Source of the DNA: Balanoglossus misakiensis
Lineage: Eukaryota; Hemichordata
NCBI GenBank assembly: GCA_040954595.2
Contig: CM082598.2
Span: forward strand, 7,440,001 to 7,504,000
Length of the DNA: 64,000 bases
Reading direction: 5' to 3'
The notes under the pieces are model-generated. The model did no database searches and had not been told where the DNA came from. It worked only from the letters and a program-made list of their open reading frames with translations. Made by a program: the position numbers and the translations under genes. Positions 56,139-64,000 of this stretch are shown one piece after another. Position 1 is the first letter of the stretch. Each line of letters starts with the position of its first letter.

Positions 56139-58994
56139 CGAGGAAATTTTCACATTTTGCAAAGTTGAAAAATTGTCATTTTTTATGATTTTCATGAGAT
56201 ATAATCATGTTTTTTTCAAAAATTGACTAAATTTTGAGATTTTGCAAAGTAAAAAATTGTCATTTTTTGATGATTTTCTACCCATGATTTTTATCAAAAA
56301 TTAACGAAATTTTGGGATTTTGCAAAGTTCAAAAATTGTCATTTTTTGATGATTTTCAACCCATGATTTTTATCAAAAATTGACGAAATTTTGAGATTTT
56401 GCAAATTTGAAAAATTGTCATTTTTTGATGATTATCAACCCATGATTTTTTTCAAAATTTTACGAAATTTTGAGATTTTGCAAAATTGAAAAAGTTGGCA
56501 TTTTTTGATGATTTTCAAATCATGATTTTTTTTCAAAAATTGACGAATTTTTTTTGAGATTTTGCAAAGTTGAAAAATTGTCATTTTATGATGATTTTCA
56601 ACCCATGATTTTTTTTCAAAAATTGACGAAATTTTACGATTTTGCAAAGTAAAAATGTTGTCATTTTTTTATGATTTTCATGAGCTATATAAAACCCATG
56701 ATTTTTTTTTAAAAATCGACTAATATTTGAGATTTCGCAACGTCGACAAATTGTCATTTTTTGATGATTTTCAAGAGCTATAAACCCATGATTTTTTTCA
56801 AAAATCGACGAATTTTTGAGATTTCGCAATGTCGAAATATTGTGATTTTTTGATGATTTTCATGATCTATAACCCATGTTTTTTTTTCAAAAACGACTAA
56901 TATTTGAGATTTCGCAAAGTCGACAAATTGTCATTTTTTTGATGATTTTCAAGAGCTATAAACCCATGATTGTTTTCAAAAATCGACGAATTTTTGAGAT
57001 TTCGCAATGTCGAAAGATTGTAATTTTTTGATGATTTTCATGATCTATAACCCATGATTTTTTTTCAAAAATTTCCGAAATTTTGAGATTTTGCAAATTT
57101 GAAAAATTTTCATTTTTTGATGATTATCAACCCATGATTTTTTTCAAAATTTTACGAAATTTTGAGATTTTGCAAAATTGAAAAAGTTGGCATTTTTTGA
57201 TGATTTTCAAATCATGATTTTTTTTCAAAAATTGACGAATTTTTTTTGAGATTTTGCAAAGTTGAAAAATTGTCATTTTATGATGATTTTCAACCCATGA
57301 TTTTTTTTCAAAAATTGACGAAATTTTACGATTTTGCAAAGTAAAAATGTTGTCATTTTTTTATGATTTTCATGAGCTATATAAAACCCATGATTTTTTT
57401 TTTAAAATCGACTAATATTTGAGATTTCGCAACGTCGACAAATTGTCATTTTTTGATGATTTTCAAGAGCTATAAACCCATGATTTTTTTCAAAAATCGA
57501 CGAATTTTTGAGATTTCGCAATGTCGAAATATTGTGATTTTTTGATGATTTTCATGATCTATAACCCATGTTTTTTTTCAAAAACGACTAATATTTGAGA
57601 TTTCGCAAAGTCGACAAATTGTCATTTTTTTGATGATTTTCAAGAGCTATAAACCCATGATTGTTTTCAAAAATCGACGAATTTTTGAGATTTCGCAATG
57701 TCGAAAGATTGTAATTTTTTGATGATTTTCATGATCTATAACCCATGATTTTTTTTCAAAAATTTCCGAAATTTTGAGATTTTGCAAATTTGAAAAATTG
57801 TCATTTTTTGATGATTATCAACCCATGATTTTTTTCAAAATTTTACGAAATTTTGAGATTTTGCAAAATTGAAAAAGTTGGCATTTTTTGATGATTTTCA
57901 AATCATGATTTTTTTTCAAAAATTGACGAATTTTTTTTGAGATTTTGCAAAGTTGAAAAATTGTCATTTTATGATGATTTTCAACCCATGATTTTTTTTC
58001 AAAAATTGACGAAATTTTACGATTTTGCAAAGTAAAAAAGTTGTCATTTTTTTATGATTTTCATGAGCTATATAAAACCCATGATTTTTTTTTTAAAATC
58101 GACTAATATTTGAGATTTCGCAAAGTCGACAAATTGTCATTTTTTGATGATTTTCAACCCATGATTTTTTTCAAATATTTACGAAATTTTGAGATTTTGT
58201 AAAGTTTAACAATTGTCATTTTTTGATGATTTTCAAATCATGATTTTTTTTCAAAAATTGACGAATTTTTTTGAGATTTTGCAAAGTTGAAAAATTGTCA
58301 TTTTATGATGATTTTCAACCCATGATTTTTTTTCAAAAATTGACGAAATTTTACGATTTTGCAAAGTAAAACTGTTGTCATTTTTTTATGATTTTCATGA
58401 GCTATATAAAACCCATGATTTTTTTTTAAAAATCGACTAATATTTGAGATTTCGCAAAGTCGATAAATTGTCATTTTTTGATGATTTTCAACCCATGATT
58501 TTTTTCAAATATTTACGAAATTTTGAGATTTTGCAAAGTTGAAAAATTGTCATTTTTTGATGATTTTCAACACATGATTTTTTTCTAAAATGGACGAAAT
58601 TTTGAGATTTTGCAAAGTTCTAAAATTGTCATTTTTTAATGACTTTCAACCCATGATTTTTTTAAATATTGACGAAATTTTGAGATTTCGCAAAGTTGAA
58701 AAATTGTCATTTTTTGATGATTTTCATGAGATATAACCATGATTTTTTTCAAAAATTGACGAAATACTGAGATTTTGCAAAGTTGAAAAATTGTCATTTT
58801 TTGATGATTTTCAACCCATGATTTTTTTCAAATATTGACGAAATTTTGAGATTTTGCAAAGTTGAAAAATTGTAATTTTTTGATGATTTTCAACCCATGA
58901 TTTTTTTTCAAAAATTGACGAAATTTTGAGATTTTGCAAAATTGAAAAATTGTCATTTTTTGATGATTTTCAACCCATGATTTTTTTCAAAAAA
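56139..58994 (+). repeat. 2.86-kb higher-order repeat, copy 3 of 4, with nested 692-bp units
   Basis: Anchors at 56139 and 56279, with the next copy 2856-2857 bp later. Inside it, an identical 70-codon minus-strand ORF recurs at 56435, 57127 and 57818 (692 and 691 bp apart), showing two full 692-bp units and a third cut at about 58030. This internal expansion distinguishes it from copies 1 and 2. Confidence 0.88.
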
Positions 58995-61330
58995 CGAGGA
59001 AATTTTCACATTTTGCAAAGTTGAAAAATTGTCATTTTTTATGATTTTCATGAGATATAATCATGTTTTTTTTCAAAAATTGACTAAATTTTGAGATTTT
59101 GCAAAGTAAAAAATTGTCATTTTTTGATGATTTTCTACCCATGATTTTTATCAAAAATTAACGAAATTTTGGGATTTTGCAAAGTTCAAAAATTGTCATT
59201 TTTTGATGATTTTCAACCCATGATTTTTATCAAAAATTGACGAAATTTTGAGATTTTGCAAATTTGAAAAATTGTCATTTTTTGATGATTATCAACCCAT
59301 GATTTTTTTCAAAATTTTACGAAATTTTGAGATTTTGCAAAATTGAAAAAGTTGGCATTTTTTGATGATTTTCAAATCATGATTTTTTTTCAAAAATTGA
59401 CGAATTTTTTTTGAGATTTTGCAAAGTTGAAAAATTGTCATTTTATGATGATTTTCAACCCATGATTTTTTTTCAAAAATTGACGAAATTTTACGATTTT
59501 GCAAAGTAAAAATGTTGTCATTTTTTTATGATTTTCATGAGCTATATAAAACCCATGATTTTTTTTTAAAAATCGACTAATATTTGAGATTTCGCAACGT
59601 CGACAAATTGTCATTTTTTGATGATTTTCAAGAGCTATAAACCCATGATTTTTTTCAAAAATCGACGAATTTTTGAGATTTCGCAATGTCGAAATATTGT
59701 GATTTTTTGATGATTTTCATGATCTATAACCCATGTTTTTTTTTCAAAAACGACTAATATTTGAGATTTCGCAAAGTCGACAAATTGTCATTTTTTTGAT
59801 GATTTTCAAGAGCTATAAACCCATGATTGTTTTCAAAAATCGACGAATTTTTGAGATTTCGCAATGTCGAAAGATTGTAATTTTTTGATGATTTTCATGA
59901 TCTATAACCCATGATTTTTTTTCAAAAATTTCCGAAATTTTGAGATTTTGCAAATTTGAAAAATTGTCATTTTTTGATGATTATCAACCCATGATTTTTT
60001 TCAAAATTTTACGAAATTTTGAGATTTTGCAAAATTGAAAAAGTTGGCATTTTTTGATGATTTTCAAATCATGATTTTTTTTCAAAAATTGACGAATTTT
60101 TTTTGAGATTTTGCAAAGTTGAAAAATTGTCATTTTATGATGATTTTCAACCCATGATTTTTTTTCAAAAATTGACGAAATTTTACGATTTTGCAAAGTA
60201 AAAATGTTGTCATTTTTTTATGATTTTCATGAGCTATATAAAACCCATGATTTTTTTTTTTAAATCGACTAATATTTGAGATTTCGCAACGTCGACAAAT
60301 TGTCATTTTTTGATGATTTTCAAGAGCTATAAACCCATGATTTTTTTCAAAAATCGACGAATTTTTGAGATTTCGCAATGTCGAAATATTGTGATTTTTT
60401 GATGATTTTCATGATCTATAACCCATGTTTTTTTTCAAAAACGACTAATATTTGAGATTTCGCAAAGTCGACAAATTGTCATTTTTTTGATGATTTTCAA
60501 GAGCTATAAACCCATGATTGTTTTCAAAAATCGACGAATTTTTGAGATTTCGCAATGTCGAAAGATTGTAATTTTTTGATGATTTTCATGATCTATAACC
60601 CATGATTTTTTTTCAAAAATTTCCGAAATTTTGAGATTTTGCAAATTTGAAAAATTGTCATTTTTTGATGATTATCAACCCATGATTTTTTTCAAAATTT
60701 TACGAAATTTTGAGATTTTGCAAAATTGAAAAAGTTGGCATTTTTTGATGATTTTCAAATCATGATTTTTTTTCAAAAATTGACGAATTTTTTTTGAGAT
60801 TTTGCAAAGTTGAAAAATTGTCATTTTATGATGATTTTCAACCCATGATTTTTTTTCAAAAATTGACGAAATTTTACGATTTTGCAAAGTAAAAATGTTG
60901 TCATTTTTTTATGATTTTCATGAGCTATATAAAACCCATGATTTTTTTTTTAAAATCGACTAATATTTGAGATTTCGCAACGTCGACAAATTGTCATTTT
61001 TTGATGATTTTCAAGAGCTATAAACCCATGATTTTTTTCAAAAATCGACGAATTTTTGAGATTTCGCAATGTCGAAATATTGTGATTTTTTGATGATTTT
61101 CATGATCTATAACCCATGTTTTTTTTCAAAAACGACTAATATTTGAGATTTCGCAAAGTCGACAAATTGTCATTTTTTTGATGATTTTCAAGAGCTATAA
61201 ACCCATGATTGTTTTCAAAAATCGACGAATTTTTGAGATTTCGCAATGTCGAAAGATTGTAATTTTTTGATGATTTTCATGATCTATAACCCATGATTTT
61301 TTTTCAAAAATTTCCGAAATTTTGAGATTT
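58995..61330 (+). repeat. 2.86-kb higher-order repeat, copy 4 of 4, with nested 692-bp units
   Basis: Same structure as copy 3; the identical ORF recurs at 59292, 59984 and 60675 (692 and 691 bp). The third unit is longer than in copy 3, running to about 61330. The array then passes into GTTGAAAGATTTTCCTTTTTTG and terminal monomers. Confidence 0.88.
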
Positions 61331-62420
61331 TGCAAAGTTGAAAGATTTTCCTTTTTTGATGATTTTCAAACCATGATTTTTTTTTTCAAAAATTGACGAA
61401 ATTTTGAGATTTTGCAAAGTTGAAAAATTGTCATTTTTTGACGATTTTCAAATCATGATTTTTTTCAAAAATTGACCAATATTTTAGAGATTTTGCAAAG
61501 TAAAAAAGTTGTCATTTTTTTATGATTTTCATGAGCTATATAAAACCCATGATTTTTTTTTAAAAATCGACTAATATTTGAGATTTCGCAAAGTCGACAA
61601 ATTGTCATTTTTTGATGATTTTTAACCCATGATTTTTTTCAAATATTTACGAAATTTTGAGATTTTGTAAAGTTGAAAAATTGTCATGTTTTGATGATTT
61701 TCAAATCATGATTTTTTTTCAAAAATTGACGAATTTTTTTGAGATTTTGCAAAGTTGAAAAATTGTCATTTTATGATGATTTTCAACCCATGATTTTTTT
61801 TCAAAAATTGACGAAATTTTACGATTTTGCAAAGTAAAAATGTTGTCATTTTTTTATGATTTTCATGAGCTATATAAAACCCATGATTTTTTTTTAAAAA
61901 TCGACTAATATTTGAGATTTCGCAAAGTCGATAAATTGTCATTTTTTGATGATTTTCAACCCATGATTTTTTTCAAATATTGACGAAATTTTGAGATTTT
62001 GCAAAGTTGAAAAATTTTCAATTTCAACTTTGATTTTTATCAAAAATTGACGAAATTTTGGGATTTTGCAAAGTTCAAAAATTGTCATTTTTTGATGATT
62101 TTCAACCCATGATTTTTATCAAAAATTGACGAAATTTTGAGATTTTGCAAAGTTGAAAAATTGTCATTTTTTGATGATTATCAACCCATGATTTTTTTTC
62201 AAAATTTTACGAAATTTTGAGATTTTGCAAAATTGAAAAAGTTGTCATTTTTTGATGATTTTCAAATCATGATTTTTTTTCAAAAATTGACGAATTTGTT
62301 TGAGATTTTGCAAAGTTTAAAAATTGTCATTTTATGATGATTTTCAACCCATGATTTTTTTCAAATATTTACGAAATTTTGAGATTTTGCAAAGTTGAAA
62401 AATTGTCATTTTTTGATGAC
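61331..62420 (+). repeat. Terminal satellite block at the right edge of the array
   Basis: About a dozen monomers of the right-hand family. One GCTATATAAAACCC monomer lies near 61532 and another near 61870. The stretch after 62032 resembles the ATCAAAAATTG section of the 2.8-kb HOR. The array stops abruptly in the TTTTTTGATGA block of a monomer at about 62420, with no gradual decay of the last monomers. Confidence 0.85.
62002..62032. repeat. Short perfect inverted repeat (fold-back) inside the array
   Basis: An 11-bp arm CAAAGTTGAAA (62002-62012) and its exact complement TTTCAACTTTG (62022-62032) flank a 9-base loop. The right arm is a satellite piece in the reverse orientation. It is the only inverted satellite fragment I found; all other monomers point the same way. 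Confidence 0.8.
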
Positions 62421-62548
62421 CCCAATAACAATAGGTTAGTGTCAGTTCAGTCACACTGTGTACTACGATGGTTTAAACAGCAGAGAATAATGTATCCACA
62501 AGAGATATTTCTACTCAAACCACCACTGTAACTGATTTTAACTGCGAA
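62421..62548 (+). other. Junction and leader between satellite and RT ORF
   Basis: This is 128 bp with no satellite similarity. In the frame of the RT ORF, stop codons lie at 62432 (TAG) and 62474 (TAA), with an ATG at 62468 just two codons before the second stop. From 62477 the frame is open into the ORF. The reading frame may once have continued further upstream, with the TAA as a disabling change. No convincing promoter is visible. Confidence 0.5.
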
Positions 62549-63955
62549 ATGCCTTACCACAATCTTTGTAACAATGATAGTACCTGTGAATGTGATTCTC
62601 AGTTACCCAATAACTGTTATGAGTCAGATGATGGCTATTTATCCAGTGATGGACACCCTGCAACTACAGAAATTACTGTTACTGAAATGGCAGTTAACCA
62701 ATGTACTTTTTGTAATGCCAATGACTGCACCTGTTCCCTGTCTTTTCCCTCTCCTTCACATGATGCCAGAGAAAGTGCTGCTCATGTTTGCACACCCGTT
62801 AGCTTACAACAAAATTCTCTGAATCCCCATGCTCAAGCATTCACACCAAAATCCCTGTCATCAACACCACCACATACAGACATCAACGATTTGCAACTTC
62901 TCATCACGGCACACGATTATGTTCTCGATAGTGGTCTTCATAACTACCAAGGTATCAAGACACCAGTCAATACTAACCTTAAAATCCCTATTTGGCGTGC
63001 CAAACTCAAAAATTACCCCGACGCAGCCATTTGTGATTTCTTAGAATTCGGCTGGCCCATTGGTTATACAAAATCACAGTTACCACATTCCACACATACC
63101 AATCACAAGTCCGCCATTCAGCATGCACTCGCAGTACAAACTTTCATCAACAAGGAAACCAGCCTCGGTGCAACCCTTGGCCCATTCACTGAATCCCCCT
63201 TCAATACCAGACCATTATGTTTATCGCCACTCCAAACTGTGGAAAAGAAAGGTTCGAATGGTAAACGTAGAGTTGTTTTCGACTTGAGCGTTCCTCCCGG
63301 TTTTTCTGTAAATGATGGCATTCCCAAAGATACATATTTGGATGCCCCCTTCTCGCTCTCTTATTCTGGAATTGATTCATTCACTGCAATCATCAAATCA
63401 AAAGGCCGCGGATGCTTAATTTTCAAACGTGACATTCATCGTGCTTACCGTCAGATACCAGTTGACCCCGGCGACTACCACTTGCTTGGTCTCCGATCTG
63501 CCTCCGTTGCCTGTCAGAGGACGACTGATGCGGTCTCCTTTATTTTTCTCCAAGATGGTTACGACTGTGTCAATTACATAGATGACTTTGGTGGAGCAGA
63601 TACTAGCAACAAAGCTTCTGGGGCTTTCACTCACCTTGGCACAATCTTGTCCGAGCTCGGCTTAGATGAATCGAAAGAAAAAGCCTGTGCTCCTGCAACA
63701 GAGATGGTTTTTCTTGGCAGGCTCTTCAACACAGTTGACATGACTATCAGCGTACCACAAGACAAGATATCTGAAGTATTGCCCATCCTGGACACTTGGA
63801 TGGAGAGACGCCGTGCCAAGAAACGTGACCTGCAATCTCTTATAGGGAAACTTGCCTTTCTCGCAGCGTGCGTCCGCCCCGGCAGGGTTTTTATCGCCAG
63901 ACTACTTAGCATCTTACGCAAAGTTCAACGCAATCACCATCTGGTCTACATCTGA
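62549..63955 (+). CDS. DIRS-like retrotransposon reverse transcriptase (468 codons, probably degenerate)
   Basis: The product would copy element RNA into DNA. Seen in the sequence: residues 1-115 are low in recognisable structure but Cys-rich (CTFCNANDCTC at 52-62). A pre-RT region has FGWPIGY at 167-173. The palm carries RVVFDLS at 241-247, the first catalytic Asp in FKRDIHRAYRQIPV (D295), QRTT at 323-326, the catalytic YIDD at 343-346 and FLGRLF at 388-393. A thumb with LQSLIGKL follows at 428-435. These motifs and their order match DIRS-group RTs better than Gypsy, LINE or group II intron RTs. The start is the first ATG after the in-frame TAA at 62474. Two defects are visible. Between G314 and L315 the short segment that normally precedes LRS in this group is absent, without loss of frame. 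After about residue 457 the frame runs to a TGA, while RNase H continues in another frame. The retroelement RT call is firm; DIRS against Ngaro is less so. Confidence 0.82.
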   Translation: MPYHNLCNNDSTCECDSQLPNNCYESDDGYLSSDGHPATTEITVTEMAVNQCTFCNANDCTCSLSFPSPSHDARESAAHVCTPVSLQQNSLNPHAQAFTPKSLSSTPPHTDINDLQLLITAHDYVLDSGLHNYQGIKTPVNTNLKIPIWRAKLKNYPDAAICDFLEFGWPIGYTKSQLPHSTHTNHKSAIQHALAVQTFINKETSLGATLGPFTESPFNTRPLCLSPLQTVEKKGSNGKRRVVFDLSVPPGFSVNDGIPKDTYLDAPFSLSYSGIDSFTAIIKSKGRGCLIFKRDIHRAYRQIPVDPGDYHLLGLRSASVACQRTTDAVSFIFLQDGYDCVNYIDDFGGADTSNKASGAFTHLGTILSELGLDESKEKACAPATEMVFLGRLFNTVDMTISVPQDKISEVLPILDTWMERRRAKKRDLQSLIGKLAFLAACVRPGRVFIARLLSILRKVQRNHHLVYI

Positions 63956-64000
63956 TCAGATCCTGACAACAGACGCCTGCCTACAAGGTGCAGGAGGCAC
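63918..64000 (+). pseudogene. Start of retrotransposon RNase H domain, out of frame with the RT ORF
   Basis: Read with codons starting at 63918, this gives FNAITIW (from 63924) and TTDACLQGAGG (63966-63998), the opening of a DIRS-type RNase H with its first catalytic Asp at 63972-63974. It overlaps the last codons of the RT ORF in the +1 frame. In intact relatives the two domains are one protein with a linker of about 30 residues, so a frame-changing deletion near 63910-63925 is the simplest explanation. The domain runs off the window. Confidence 0.65.

Larger units (their letters stand above)
1..62420 (+). repeat. AT-rich satellite array of about 79-92 bp monomers, organised in higher-order repeats
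   Basis: The whole stretch, apart from about 651-1170, is a head-to-tail array of one monomer family. Reading consecutive copies of the CAACCCATGA block near 1, 80 and 159 gives a period of 79 bp; an extra T in the T-run gives 80. Dividing the length by about 82 bp suggests roughly 750 monomers. Order of blocks within a unit on the + strand: TGATGATTTT, CAACCCATGA, a T-run of 7-12, CAAAAATCGACGAAATTTTG, AGATTTTGCAAAGTTG, AAAAATTGTCATTTTTT. Longer classes replace CAACCC with CATGATCTATAACCC, CAAGAGCTATAAACCC, CATAAGATATAATC or CATGAGCTATATAAAACCC. No gene is embedded. Minus-strand ORFs of 60-152 codons occur throughout, but they are the same monomer read in rotating frames. Array length, AT-richness and HOR structure fit pericentromeric or centromeric heterochromatin, but nothing here proves that location. 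Confidence 0.97.
62421..64000 (+). mobile_element. Fragment of a DIRS-like (tyrosine-recombinase) retrotransposon, open to the right
   Basis: Non-satellite sequence of balanced composition begins at the junction. It carries a reverse transcriptase ORF followed by the first residues of an RNase H domain, the RT-RH order known from DIRS and Ngaro elements. A complete element of that group also has a gag-like ORF upstream and a tyrosine recombinase. Only about 130 bp separates the satellite from the RT ORF, so the 5' part seems to be missing, and the recombinase would lie beyond the window. No terminal repeat or target-site duplication is identifiable at the left junction. Confidence 0.7.

Noticed and set aside
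1-62420. CRISPR-like array (regular repeats with variable parts)
   Set aside because: There are no short conserved repeats separated by unique spacers. The whole unit is repeated, monomers diverge gradually, and neighbouring sequence is eukaryotic retroelement.
1-62420. CENP-B box in the monomer
   Set aside because: The CENP-B box needs a TTCG...CGGG-type core. The monomer has TTCGCAAAG in some classes but no CGGG at the required spacing.
1-62420. Telomeric repeat
   Set aside because: No TTAGGG or related short G-rich tandem repeat on either strand; the unit is 79-92 bp and AT-rich.
62574-63287. Additional plus-strand ORFs (71-82 codons) overlapping the RT ORF in other frames
   Set aside because: No motifs are visible and they lie wholly inside the RT coding region. 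A separate gag-like ORF would be expected upstream, not nested.
63118-63921. Minus-strand ORFs of 69-96 codons opposite the RT gene
   Set aside because: They are shadows of the plus-strand RT ORF, which has clear RT motifs and catalytic residues.
62549-63955. RT from a LINE, LTR/Gypsy element, retrovirus or group II intron
   Set aside because: The combination FGWPIGY, KRDIHRAYRQIPV, QRTT, YIDDF and a following TDACLQGAGG RNase H start fits the DIRS/Ngaro group. No protease, zinc-knuckle gag, endonuclease or maturase motif is present.

Overview
The window looks like a piece of a eukaryotic nuclear genome, most likely a marine invertebrate. The phylum is an inference: the only protein-coding sequence resembles DIRS-type (tyrosine-recombinase) retrotransposon reverse transcriptases, which are common in cnidarians, molluscs, echinoderms and cephalochordates. 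I see no cellular gene, rRNA, tRNA, CRISPR array or bacterial operon. The first 62.4 kb is almost entirely one AT-rich satellite DNA. The last 1.6 kb is an unrelated, more GC-balanced retroelement fragment.

Satellite (1-62420). The basic monomer is about 79-80 bp (20 G+C in my 80-bp reading of the consensus, 25%). All copies lie head to tail in one orientation, except a tiny fold-back at 62002-62032. There are several monomer classes: a short class (about 79 bp, with CAACCCATGA, TTTTGCAAAG and GTTGAAAA) and longer classes of about 86-92 bp (with GATCTATAACCC, GAGCTATAAACCC, AAGATATAATC or GCTATATAAAACCC, often with TTTCGCAAAGTCGAC). The classes are arranged in higher-order repeats (HORs), and the HOR changes along the window: about 1.39 kb at 1.5-4.4 kb; a 2.1-kb block duplicated 5.4 kb apart (9.0-11.1 and 14.4-16.4 kb); a 2.84-kb HOR in three copies (19.7-28.2 kb); 0.92-kb and 3.8-kb duplications (28.9-36 kb); 1.0-1.4-kb repeats (42-50 kb); and a 2.76-2.93-kb HOR in four copies (50.4-61.4 kb), whose last two copies carry nested 692-bp units. 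From about 40 kb rightward a TATATAAAA-bearing monomer class becomes a regular member.

Interruption (about 651-1170). A non-satellite segment replaces part of one monomer. It holds two tandem units of 239 bp (the second cut short), each with a perfect DR1-type direct repeat of the nuclear-receptor half-site, followed by about 140 bp of unrecognised sequence.

Right end (62421-64000). After an abrupt junction, a 468-codon ORF encodes a DIRS-like reverse transcriptase with the catalytic YIDD box. It seems to lack a short internal RT segment and then runs out of frame, while the start of an RNase H domain appears in another frame at 63918-64000. This is probably a degenerate element copy, without a visible gag ORF on the left and continuing past the window.

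I found no new gene system. The points most worth a second look are the nested HOR architecture, linked CpG/TpG differences between monomer classes, the recurrent TATA-like motif, and the two places where the array is broken by foreign or inverted DNA. HOR boundaries are read by eye and are accurate to about one monomer unless a sharp anchor is stated.
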